Below, piece by piece: positions 36,359 through 47,782 of a stretch of 64,000 nt of DNA. Numbering within the stretch: the first letter of the stretch is position 1; each line of letters opens with the position of its first letter. The DNA is taken from contig OZ035960.1 of assembly GCA_964034945.1 (NCBI GenBank), positions 25,097,487-25,161,486 of the forward strand, written 5' to 3'. The notes under the pieces were generated by a model. That model saw only the letters and a list, made by a program, of their open reading frames with translations. It did no database searches and had not been told where the DNA came from. Source of the stretch: Chrysopilus asiliformis (lineage: Eukaryota; Arthropoda; Insecta; Diptera; Rhagionidae). The position numbers and the translations under genes were made by a program.

Positions 36359-37432
36359 CGCTATTCTCGGAACGTTTCGGATTTTTCGTTACGTTACGGA
36401 TTACGAATCTCGCCGAAATGTTTTTTCCGTAATCTAAATCCGAAACGTTTGAAAGATCGTATTCTGGTCACGAAACGTTTATGTTTCGGAATTATATTCA
36501 CCATATTCACCACATTCCGAAATGTACGTAGAATAGAGCTGTCAAAACGGAAATATTTGAATAGTTTTGTTATGTTTATATTTATTAACTAGTGTTTAAC
36601 TTGTATTAGAGTAATTTTTCACTAATTTAATATCAGTTAATAATATTTGACTAGTGTTCAATGTAAGTAATAGTGTATTATGAGTTATTTTTGTTTATTT
36701 GTTGATTTTAACGTTTTTTATCGTTTGTTAGGGGGGAGGGAGTGGTTTGATTGAATTATTATGTATAGAGTTATGTAAAATCGTATTCTAAACATATTTT
36801 ACATTTATAAATTTTACGATATGAAGCGGCGTTTTTGAGACAATTGTAAAAAACTGTTTCATTTGAATGGCGGAAGGAGTGGTCCGATTTTTCCCGTCCA
36901 ATAACTTAGCCTTACTGTTTACGAGAAACGCTACTGTACGAAATTTCAAGTCTGTGGCTCAATCCTTTTGAAAGTTATGGTGTTACTTTTACTTCATATA
37001 ATAATTCCATTCGAAAATCATTCTTTTGCGATAAATTCGTGAGTGAATGAAAACTAAAATTCTCGTGCTAATCATTTGCAAATGAATGAATGAAAAAGAA
37101 TTATTCTCCGTATTATCTTATTACACGATTAAAATTATGCCCGCATCGAATAACAATAAATAACGGACGCGAAACGATAACTCAAAGCACACAAACGTTT
37201 CGAAAAGTAACATCTGGACGTTTCGGATGGATCCGAAACGTAATGTTTTGTTATGTTTCGGATATTTCCGTAATCTAAGTTCGAGAATGCGGTTTCGTGT
37301 AAAGTGGTGAATTGCTTCGTAATGTTTGAGACGTAATTTGGAGCAATATAGGCGGTACGTACACCATATAGAGGTGTTTTTCCACTGCACCACAAACGTT
37401 TCGGAAAAATCCGTAACATTCCGAGAATAGCG
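36359..37432. mobile_element. ~1.07 kb foldback-like element rich in CGAAACGTTTCG
   Basis: The left end CGCTATTCTCGGAACGTTTC and the right end, reversed, CGCTATTCTCGGAATGTTAC are inverted. Both arms hold many CCGAAACGTTT and TCCGTAATCTAA motifs. The middle (about 36735-37000) is an R4-like repeat that appears inserted. No target duplication was seen. Confidence 0.65.
36735..37000 (+). repeat. R4-like repeat fragment
   Basis: Contains GTTATGTAAAATCGTATTCT, TTTTTGAGACAATTG, GAAATTTCAAGTCTGTGGCT and CAATCCTTTTGAAAGTTATG. It is similar in order to 41990-42430 (reversed) and in part to 7430-7550. Confidence 0.5.
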
Positions 37433-37794
37433 CCCCTGTTCTCATCAGATATTTTTTTTTACTAAATCTGAAATATCCGGATAACGGTAAAAGATATTGT
37501 TTTGCTACACAGGGCAAAAATTAATTCTTCTTTAAACTGTTTTGTTCGAAAAACCATTGGTCTCCGATGAATTGGCAAAATTCTAATTTTTCAATTTTTA
37601 ACAGTTTTACTGCCAACTACAAGTATATGAGTATACTCGTAGTTAGCCACCCAACCAAATCGATTTGACAGTCAACGTGTTAATGCAAATTTTCGATAAT
37701 TGTAGAAGATAGCGGTTGACGGTAAAAGGCTAAATTATTCTGTTTAATTCATCTCATAAATAAAAGACGCATTAGTTTCGAGATAATCGAAAAG

Positions 37795-38075
37795 AAAACC
37801 TGATTTTTTTAGCTCGATAACGGTATATCTCGATATCGATTTAAGATATCAGATTCTATTAAAACAAATGGATAGCAAAATTTGTTTGTTTCCAACTTTT
37901 ATCATACGCGTAATTTCGTAGTAAATCGCGAAAAAAATGTAAAGACCGCCATTTTCGCTACTTCCGTTGGGGATCTCCATCAAAAGTTGATGGACAAACA
38001 TGCCAGTAAAATTTCATAGCTCTAGCTCTAGTAGTTTTTGAAAAATCTTGTACACAGACTAGCAGACAGAAAGAA
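37795..38075 (-). repeat. R11 repeat, copy 1
   Basis: Reversed and diverged relative to 40050-40340. Shared blocks are a T-rich GATTTACT start, TATCGAGATATACC, CAACTTTTGATGG/CAACTTTTGTTG and a TAGAGCTATGAAATTT-like block, ending with AGACTAGCAGACAG. Confidence 0.55.
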
Positions 38076-39114
38076 ATTTTTGTAATATGACCCCAAACGA
38101 CCCGGCAGTGCTCGGGAAATGTTTTTAGGCAAAATTAAGAAGTCGATTGCATTGACAATTTTTCTAAAAACGCATAAACTTTACCCGGAATCCTAATTTT
38201 CTGTACTCATTCATAATCAAAGTAGAAATTACACCATTTGCGATTATTTTCACAGCATGAAGCATTTCTCCATTTCAATTTCAATTAAATATTCTTTCTT
38301 GACGCTAAATCGTGACTTCGCCTCAAATTATCCAACAATAGACATAACTTTTCGAGCAATTCATCGGTCCAGCAGTTCAAGTTCAAAGACATTTCCAACT
38401 AGAAGAAAATTTAACTTCCATTTCCAAGGCCTTTTCCCCATCTACCAAATTAAATCAATGAATTTGTAGTGAAAAAAAAAATCTTTTAGCCAATTTTATG
38501 AATGACTTGAAGCTTGGAAATCAGTTTGAATAGAGAAAATAATAAACCTCGACCCTGATTTAAAAAGCAACACCGTACGATTTTTTTTTTGTTTTGTTTT
38601 TCGTTTTGCATTTTTTTTTTTGCTATTAACAGTAAACTGAACGTAACTAACCTACCTTAATTTTGCTTCAACGGCAATTGAAATGAGCAAATTTTTTCGC
38701 AATGAGCGGCTGACTTTTGACCGCGAATTTGTTTATTTCGTTTTTATAATTTTGCCGACTACGGTCTAGCAAATGATTGTAAAAGATATTCGTGAAAAAA
38801 TCACAGACCCCAGACAAGGTAAACAAACAAAAAAGTTTTATTGTTCGTTGGCTCTACTGTTTCATTTTCAGTCAAAAATGAAATTTTGTTTTCCATAAAT
38901 CCACACCAAAAAATATAAGTTCCAATTTTTTATAAAAAAAAATATTAAAAACCAGATCTAATAGAATGAATCTTGAAATTAAAAAAAAGAATATAAAATT
39001 GTGACTTCCATTTTGACGATTGTTTGACCCCTATTTTTAAGTAAATTTAATTATTAAAATATAATAAATTCGTGTGACAATTTTAAAATTTAGGGAAAAT
39101 TTTATGAGGTACCT
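38076..39114. other. AT-rich non-coding stretch
   Basis: Nothing recognised; short frames only. Confidence 0.4.
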
Positions 39115-39597
39115 ACTAGCTTGCATACCCGTCGTTGCCGGGTAAAGTTTTTTCAAATTTTTTTTTTATGGTCTATGTTGGATCTAAATTTCAGGCCAAT
39201 CGTCTCGGTAGTTTCCCCGCGAAAGGGTAACATAAAGGAAGAGCTAAGTTTCGAGATCACTTTACCCCCTCCCCTTACTCTCCCACCTCTCGGGCTACTT
39301 TTTAATGGATCTATATTGGGGCTGGACCCCCGACGAATATCTATGCCAAATTTCAGGCCAATCGGTTCAGTAGTTTCCCCGCGAAAGAGTAACATAGCGC
39401 AAAAACTAAGTTTCGAAATCACTTTACCCCCTCCCCTTACTCCCCCCACCCCTCGTGCTACTTTTCCGTATGCCTATGTTGGAACCAGAACTACCACAGA
39501 CACTCATGCCAAATTTCAAGTCAATCGGTTCAGCCGTTTTTGCGTGAAAGAGGAACAAACAGACAGACACCAACTCATTTTTATATATTAGTATGAT
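39115..39597 (+). repeat. R3 interspersed repeat, copy 2
   Basis: Starts ACTAGCTTGCATACCCGTCG and ends AACTCATTTTTATATATTAG followed by TATGAT. It is colinear with copy 1 at 2317-2777 reversed. The 156-codon frame inside is an artefact of the repeat. Confidence 0.8.
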
Positions 39598-40049
39598 TTT
39601 AATAATTGTTAGGTCCGATAAATGGCGGCCTTTTTTACATAATTTTAATATTCTTTCATCTTTTTTTTTAAACTACTTGACTTCGATCGAATTCGAATTT
39701 TGAACTACTCTTGTATGGGTCTATCGCGCTGCCAATTATTCTATTGAGTCTCAATCGAACTTATTACTCAAAAGTCAAAGCTGCTATTACTGTGTTTCCG
39801 AATAAAGTTCGATATTTAATCCAAGCAGGTTTAATTTTTAATCCAGAAACAACAATGTATTCGTAAAGAATGCAATCAAGTGGGTTTGTTGAACATTGCT
39901 GTCAAAGCGCCGTTTGAAATTTTAACGAAAATTGCAATCTTTTTCGTATTAAAATTTAATCTTTTTATATTAAATTTCAATTTTAAGCGTGTTTACTTCC
40001 TTTAAAATGCGTAAAATTGAAATTTTCATAATAAAAAATTTCTGCCTAT

Positions 40050-40340
40050 CAGTTTGTGTACAAAGTTTTTCAAAAACTACTGGAGCTAAAGCCATGAAAT
40101 TTAACAGGCATGGGGACGATCCTATCAACTTTTGTTGAAAATTCGTTAACCGGAAGTAACCAAAATGGTGGCTTCTTAAAAATCGGAATTTCGTTCTTCG
40201 GGATTTACTCGAAACTACGCGTTTTTCAGTAGTCTTATGTATGACGAAAGTTGAAGACGGTAAAATTTCCTAAACTTTTGTCTTTTTCTGACGCGCCATA
40301 TCTCAAGCTGGTATCGAGATATACCATTATTTTAAAAAAA
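40050..40340 (+). repeat. R11 repeat, copy 2
   Basis: Homologous in order to 37795-38075 in the other orientation: CTACTGGAGCTAAAGCCATG, CCTATCAACTTTTGTTGAA, TTACTCGAAACTACGCGT, GGTATCGAGATATACC. Confidence 0.55.
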
Positions 40341-41802
40341 TCATTTATTTTACGAAGAGAATAATATTTTCCACTATTTTGTCTTGTAATGTTATCCGCT
40401 ATCTTTTACAGTTATTGAAATATTTTTATTAAAATCCAAAAAATGGATTTATGCGAATTACTTGCAATTTTGTAGAAAAAATAGCCAAAGGAAGAATATA
40501 AAGTATTAAATTTCTTTACATAAATGTATATATTTTACCGTTATCAAGATATTTTAGATTTTACAATAAAAAAATTATCTTTAATATTTTATTCGTCGGA
40601 ACGTACGAACAAAAAAATTATCTCCAAGAATCGAAACTCTTCAAAACTTCATTTTATCTAAGTTGCCCTTAGCACTTGGAAAACTCTCGGAAAATTATCT
40701 GTATTTATTTCCCAGATTAAAAAAAAACATTAGGTATTTAATATAAATTTCCTCGAAGTTTTTTAGAGATATTCACAAATTTCAAGCAGATTGCCAGCAA
40801 ATCAAAGCGGCTGACAAAGAATATGATCCTAGAATTTCATACTCCTCACTCTTCTATCAAACTTCTAAAGTTTTCAATTGACCTCCAGAAATTGATCGAA
40901 TTACAATCGATGGATATTCTGTGAATGTTTCAAAGTTCAGCACCGCAACACTGCTACTGGATATTCGTTTTGGGTATCATTTTCATTTATTTTGAACACT
41001 AAAAGAAAGGAAATAATAAAACAAGTTTCTGCGGCTGAATACATTCAAGAACTCGTAAAACGTCTCACAATTACTCGCGTTTGATTAAAGTTTTAGCAAC
41101 GACACCATGTAAATTTGTCGGCAACCACCCGTCTTATCGCCAAAAAAAAATTAATTTGAGTTTTTTCTTACTTGGAATTCCTTCAATGTCACCATTTCTG
41201 ATTAAATAATTGAACAAATCAAATGAAATATAAAAATTGTTAGATTGATTGTTCGCTTTATCAAAAGTTTTATTCAATTAGTCTAGCGAGTATTGAATAT
41301 GGCATCAATTTACAATCAGCCACACCCTTTAAGATTGCGATAGTGACCTTCAAATGCAACGATAAACAAAATAAATATTAAAAATTTTTAACAATTGATT
41401 TTTATTTTCTTTGCACACAAATAGAATGAATTAGAATTTAAACCACGATTAAAATGTAGTTTTTGCTTTGATTATATATTTTTTTTAATGTGAAATTTTT
41501 TAAGAAGCTTCTGTCTTCTGTCCCTGTACGGTCCAACTCTTAATCTTCCCATCTTTGTCGGTCTTAGACCTCCCTTTAGCCTGGCGCTAAACAAGCTGCT
41601 GATGAAAATTGAAATGAAATCTATCCAGCGGTTTTCAATAGAGCTAGAGCGGGGTTCTAGATAACGGCTGGGATAGCTTTCGATGAGGAAGAAACTTAAT
41701 TTAGGGAACTGTCCATAAAATACGTCACCCTAATTTTAGGCTTTTCACCCCTCTCCCATTGTCACAATTTTTCGACATTTTTTACTCTATATGAAAATCA
41801 TA
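40341..41802. other. AT-rich non-coding stretch
   Basis: No recognised feature. Confidence 0.4.
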
Positions 41803-41804
41803 TA

Positions 41805-41904
41805 CAGTAGAACCCCGATAATTCGTACCCCGATAATTCGTATATCCCGCTAATTGGTATGAATTTGCTGGTCCCTTGAAATACGAATTATCGGGATTCT
41901 ACTG
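41805..41904. mobile_element. 100-base pogo/Tigger-like MITE
   Basis: The termini CAGTAGAACCCCGATAATTC and (reversed) CAGTAGAATCCCGATAATTC are flanked by TA on each side (41803-41804, 41905-41906). The CAGT(A/G)GAACC(C/T)CGATAA start with TA duplication is typical of pogo-like mariner relatives. Confidence 0.8.
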
Positions 41905-41989
41905 TAGTAATATATTAGATTTAGTATACCGTTTGTAGCACATCGAATCAAACGTCGGACACAAAACTGAAGTACACCAGAAAATTTGG

Positions 41990-42430
41990 TAAGACAAAAG
42001 TTGTGATTTCCACACGTCCGTCCGTTTGTCTGTCCCTGAACACCATAACTTTAAAAGAGATTGAGCTAGAGGCTTGAAATTTTTTACAGTTACGTTTCTC
42101 GTAAATAGCTAAGTTCTTGAGCGGACAAAAGTAGATCATTCCTTCCCGCTCCCCCATACAAACGAAACAGTTTTTTTGGAATTTTCTCGAAAACGGTGAG
42201 TCGTTTTGAAAAATTAATAAAGGTAAAATGTGTTTAGAGTGGAATTTTACATAACTTATCTTTACATTCAAATCCAATTGAAGCGTTTTCCCCCGACCTT
42301 ATACAAATGGAATATTATTTTCTCAAAAACGGTCCATACTATCGAAATATTTATTAAGACGATATGTATTTAGATATACATCAAAATTCAATCACACTAC
42401 TCCTTCTCCCCAGTACCATAGAAATGTGCT
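41990..42430 (-). repeat. R4-like repeat
   Basis: Contains GTCCGTCCGTTTGTCTGTCC, CACCATAACTTTAAAAGAGA, TTGAGCTAGAGGCTTGAAAT and CCCATACAAACGAAACAG. It shares block order with R1 and the 36735-37000 repeat. Confidence 0.5.
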
Positions 42431-43208
42431 TTTTTTGTCTGTTCTCATATAGAGTATTTGAGGATTGACCTCTGACAATTGTAGCTTATGAAGTTTAGTA
42501 TAGTCTGACGTATTTTACAAACATTTACGACCTATCTAATAGCTAAAACCCTATCAAATAGAACGAAAACGGGGTTAAAAAGATAGAATATTTAACACGT
42601 TGGCTACCAGCCAAAAAACGCTTACTCCGCTAGTATACACTGGGAAAAAACGCAAAAATCATTTCTGTACTTGTGATTTCACTTTTGCACACTGTGAGGC
42701 ACCGGTGAACATCGAAACTATAGGAATGTATAGTAAGTTCAATTTAACGACTGCACTCAACCATGGAACTTGAGAAAATGACGGTAATGACAATAGTGTG
42801 TGTACACCCACATGGTAGCCAACGTAAAAGGTTAAAATGGGAAAGGAAAGAATGATTGAAAAGGGAGGATTCAGGAGTAAAAAACATTCAAAGGATAAAA
42901 CTTGATCAAAATCGGTTCTGTGGTTTCTTAGCCAATTCCAAACACACATACATTAAAATTTTTATATCAGATTGCAAAAGGCCGTAGTCGGATGGTTAGA
43001 GATAATAAATATTTCCATTATTTGTAATTAAATTTAACATTTGTTTTGTTTTCGCCTTTATCAGTCGTGAAGTTTTTTCTGTTACCCTTCTATAGGTCCA
43101 ATGCACTGTAGCATTGTGTTATCACCGTGTAGGTCAAGTTATTTCGGGCTCAGGGTAGACACGAAATCCTCATCAGACAGAGCAATGTCAATTGTTGAGC
43201 CAATCTAA

Positions 43209-43377
43209 AGGCCTGTGTCCACATGGAAGTTTATTTGCAGAAGTCGCTTCTAGAAGAGATTTCTGGTGTCACAACTTCTGGAAGTTCACTTGCAGTTAGT
43301 GTTTCCACGGGAAAAACTTCCAGAAGTCTCTGCTAGAAGCGACTTCTGCAAATAAACTTCCATGTGGACACAGGCCT
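43209..43377. mobile_element. 169-base Harbinger-like MITE
   Basis: Arms of 46 perfect bases (43208-43253 and 43333-43378) begin AGGCCTGTGTCCACATGGAA. TAA flanks both sides (43206-43208, 43378-43380), as for PIF/Harbinger (TWA). The loop holds a second ACTTCCAGAAGT-type inverted pair. Confidence 0.8.
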
Positions 43378-44043
43378 TAAGGTCTGTGAAAAAAAAACCT
43401 TAAATCTGTCTATTTGCTCCCGGAAAGCAGAAATCTATTTGCAGTTTAAATTTAAACAAAAAAAGATTCATGAACGTCCTCAGCTAGTCGGATTTATTGA
43501 TGACGAGATGTCTTTCGTCTGTTGGTTTGTCAACTCAAGTTAACTTTGTAGGCGACCTGAAAGGTAGCAAAGTTATATATAGTCACGGTAACTGCCATAA
43601 AACGGTAAACATCATTTAAAGTTACTTAAATTACTGGTAAAGATTAAAGGTAAATAGCTTCTTATATCCATCTGTGCTGTTTAAGGCCCTTCTGCTGTAA
43701 TTGTTTAAGGCATTTTCTAAGAAGTTACGTAAACATTGCATGCCGTAAAATTCAAATGCCGGTGAAAAATTTCAAATGATTTCGAGTTAAAAAAGATTTA
43801 TTGCCTTCGTTAACAACGTTTAGGTCGTCGAAATTGAATCGAAAAAGGTAACCGCGTGGTAATTTGATTTTTTTTCCATGAATCTGTTTTTATGTGAAGA
43901 AATTTTGTGAATAACGTTATATTTGCTGTAAAAATTAAATTTCGTGAAAAATATGTAAAAATCTTCGCATTTTTCAAAAAAAAAAATATAATTTCGTAAA
44001 ACGTTTTTCAATCAGAATAAAAAAAAATTGATTTAAGATTTTT

Positions 44044-44135
44044 ATACTCGTATCTTTTGCCATTTTATAAGTATTAGATAAAAACAAAAAATTGTTTTTA
44101 TCTAATACTTATAAAATGGCAAAAGATACGAGTAT
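44044..44135. repeat. Perfect 44-base hairpin
   Basis: 44044-44087 and 44092-44135 are exact reverse complements around a four-base A loop; the outer end reads ATACTCGTATCTTTTGCC. It could be a minimal MITE or a small-RNA precursor. Confidence 0.9.
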
Positions 44136-46216
44136 TTAAATGCAATTTTGAATTTCCCAAGTAAAATTATCCTTTCAAAGTTCAATATTTCATTGCATAA
44201 CATTCAAACAATAACGGAAAGGGTTGTTCAATTTATGTCCCTTCAAGGATTAAATTTTCTCAATACCACTAATGAACCCGAACATAACCAAATCCAATTG
44301 CTTTACTCCTTTTTTTGTCACACTATCTTCCACGAATTAGAGACAGGGCAAAATCTAAAGGCTGCAAAGGAATTTCGTCAAGGTTAATTACCCCGAAGGA
44401 AGCGTTTACCAAAGCCAAAATCCCAGACAAAAAACCATAAAATTATTTCGCTTATCCTGCACGTCGCTGTAACTTTTCCCATTTTCTTTTTTCGAGTTAT
44501 GTTTTTCCCTCGTCCCATCATCAGTTGATTTTCCATTTTCCCGAAGCGACTGAAGATGTATCCGTGTGGCATGATAGTCGATGAGGTACAAAATGCAAAC
44601 GCAGCAAAAGAATCTTCAATTTGAACCCCCTGAAGTACTCAATTTCCCGATTGAGTTTCGGAAAATTCCTCTATCCTCGCAGGGAAAACTATCCAGGATG
44701 CAAGCGATGTCAACATCGAGTGCAAAATTATCAACTAAATTCATCAGCCCAGATGCATTAAGGATTCGCCTGTGAATTGGAGACACGTGGGTGTGGGTCT
44801 AAATATTGAAGTGGAAATTCTAGATAAGCTGGAAATGGAGTTTTTCTTAACCCAGCTTTCCCAAAGAATAAGGGGCCGAATTAACACTGTTTGGATCAAA
44901 TCACTTTTGGTGGATTTTGTTGTTGGCAATTTTCATTCCCGACGGTCGTCACATTTCCACTTTTCCGATTTTCACATCGAGGGTGATGAACTTTTACGAT
45001 TTTCCATTCTCGAGCAGTGAAAAAAGGCCAAAGTAAACTGCGTCTGGATTGACGGGCCGGGCGGGCTCCGAATCCCGAATGTCTGTATATATTTTTGTCT
45101 AGCGACGATACCCAAACGAGTCCCGTCATAACAGAAAGATAGAGGCCAGGGTAGGGGCACAAACAGAAGCAGTAAAGGACACTAACGAATTCAGGGGATC
45201 CCTCTGCCGTCGCTGTGAAAAGTCCTCTGCCTAGTCTTTGCCGGGGTATTCGATGTGGGAAAGGACGTCGACCAAAACCTTCTCCACTTCACCTCTTACA
45301 TGATCTTATCCGTTATTACTGCGGGTGTTTTCGTATGCGTTGTTGTGTAAATCTGGGATGCATTTAGCCTTCCCAGAGGACAATGAACGATGGTAGCAAG
45401 GACGATAAAGCCGGCATCGTCTGGTGCTTATGTCGGCTCCCATCCTTGCAGGAAATGTTCTCCAGACGAGAATAAATTCTATGCGGTGCTGCCGAATTGT
45501 AAAATAACGGAACGGGAAAATAGAATGTGCTTGGTCCGTAAGGACTCATTCGGCTCCAGTAAAGATCAGGAAGAGGATAAATTGTACGAGCGGCACCACA
45601 CCAGACGACACATCACTATAGGTTCTTAGTCTGGTTCGATAAAAGTGGGTTTGGTGGGGGGTTTTTTTTTGACAAATCTAAAAAAAATTCGAACGATTTT
45701 TAAGGAGCCAAGAGAGCGAATATCACGTACCAGCAACAGAGCCGAGAGACTCATGGGAATTGGATCGTAAATTTCCATTTGGATGTTGATATGGGTTTTT
45801 TGCCATTTCTCTTCTCATGCTGATGATCTAGAAATTTGATTAGAATTCTATAAAGAGTTCTGCGCTCCTCCAAAAAAAAAACAAAACTTCTCTGGGAGAA
45901 TTTACAAAAACTGACTGATTTTTGAAATGCCTTGAAAGGTAACCAAAAAAGTTTCGATGGCGATTCGAAAAAATTGAAATCTAAGGAAATGTTTCTCTTC
46001 CGGTCATCTCCCTATTTGTTGAAATTTAAAGTCGAAATCTGGTTATTTTATTAACGGCAATAAATTCTTCCATTTAAAGAAATTAAAGATTAGCAAAATA
46101 TTGTTATGCTGCCTAATTTAGTGCAGCCTCCTTCAAGATTGAATAAAATTGTATAAAAAATTAATTTTATGGTTTACAAAAGAGTCGCAGTAGACCCTCG
46201 TCCACCGAGTTTTCTG
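44136..46216. other. Unassigned stretch, less AT-rich at 44.3-45.7 kb
   Basis: Several 60-88 codon frames on both strands (for example 44896-45162 minus, 45390-45629 plus) without recognisable domains. Composition suggests possible exons or UTR, but no splice-bounded model could be built. Confidence 0.3.
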
Positions 46217-46224
46217 ATTATACG

Positions 46225-47319
46225 CAGAGCTGGGCGTACTTAAGTACTTTTTGTACTGCAGTACAAAAGCAGTACCAGTACATTGGTACTGGTACTGGAA
46301 AAAATCAGTACCAGTATTTTAGATAGAGAGAAAAACAGTACCAGTACCAGTACAAGTACTGGTACTGGTACTGTATTTCTCTGTATCAAATGTACTGGTA
46401 CTGGAAAAAACAAGTATCAGTACTGAGTACTGGTACTGGAAAAGCCAGTCCGCACTTCAGAATTTTAAAAATACTGCAAGTTTTTCAATACATGAGAGGC
46501 GATTTTTTCATTTTCTGAATTAAATCAAAGTTTGCACTTTACATGTACTCGCGGAAATAGCTCTTAACTGAGAAAACCGGATATGTTTACCATTTGGCAA
46601 ATGAAATATCAAATTTTTTTCAGGAAAATACCTTAGAGCAAAATAAAATTAGGGAGAAAATTTATGAACAGCACATGACTTTCTTATACACCAAAAAAAA
46701 AAATTTCAGGAAAATACCCTAGACCAAAACAAAATTCTCGAGGAAATTTCTGAACAGCACATGAGTTTCTTATACCACAAAAAATCGATTCTTAAATATA
46801 AAAATACACTATTTTAAAGACACTGGTTTTTTGTTTTGTATGTTGATTTGGATATAGAATTTTGTGGTATAAGAAAGTCATGTGCTGTTCAGACATTTCC
46901 TCCCTAATTTTATTTTGCTCTAGGGTATTTTCCTGAAAAAAATTTGATATTTCATTTGCCAAATGGTAAACTTATCCGGTTTTCTCAGTTAAGAGCTATT
47001 TCCGCGAGTACATGTAAAGTGCAAACTTTGATTTAATTCAGAAAATGAAAAAATCGCCTCTCATGTATTGAAAAACTTGCAGTATTTTTAAAATTCTGAA
47101 GTGCGTACTGGCTTTTCCAGTACCAGTACTCAGTACTGATACTTGTTTTTTCCAGTACCAGTACATTTGATACAGAGAAATACAGTACCAGTACCAGTAC
47201 TTGTACTGGTACTGGTACTGTTTTTCTCTCTATCTAAAATACTGGTACTGATTTTTTCCAGTATCAGTATCAATGTAATGGTACTGGTACTGATGTACTG
47301 AGTATTTTGCCCAGCTCTG
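46225..47319. mobile_element. 1,095-base hAT foldback element with GTACTG arrays and 8-base target duplication
   Basis: The termini CAGAGCTGGGC and GCCCAGCTCTG are flanked by ATTATACG (46217-46224, 47320-47327). CAGAG ends and an 8-base duplication are hAT hallmarks. Arms of roughly 460-490 bases are near-perfect inverted copies; their outer parts are dense GTACTG/CAGTAC arrays and the inner parts are unique. The left arm has an extra local duplication (TTTCAGGAAAATACC twice, about 46620 and 46707). No transposase is encoded. Confidence 0.9.
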
Positions 47320-47679
47320 ATTATACGGTTCCACAGCTACGCAATTTCTTGTAGTGGAAATCCGGAGCTGCACGATTACGTTTTTACTGCAAAATTTCGA
47401 TCAGTGCGGTAAAAATTTCGCAGCTGTGCGGTTTTTATTACAATTTCGAAATTTTATTGGAAATTTCGGTTTTCGGTGGGCATCCTGCCCTGTTTTTTCG
47501 GAATGTGACTGTCGTACAGAACGACAGTCCTCTTGCAGAGGTGTCCAAACTTAAAGTCTATAGAAAACTATATGTTTTTAAGTTAAAATTCGCAAAAGAA
47601 GCAAAAGACCACCTGTTTGTAGTTACATCTAATGTTAAGCTCTTAAATTAAAAGCTTCATAATTGTAAGAGGAGACTAA

Positions 47680-47779
47680 CAGCCGTATTCTGGCGTTGTG
47701 ATACTTAAGTCACAAGTCCATAGAATTTGAGGCTCTTGTGACCGAGTTGTGACTAGTGACCGTAGCTAGAATAAGGCTG
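47680..47779. mobile_element. 100-base Harbinger-like MITE
   Basis: The left end CAGCCGTATTCTGG and right end, reversed, CAGCCTTATTCTAG lie between TAA duplications (47677-47679, 47780-47782). The interior has further GTCACAAG/CTTGTGAC pairing. Confidence 0.65.
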
Positions 47780-47782
47780 TAA

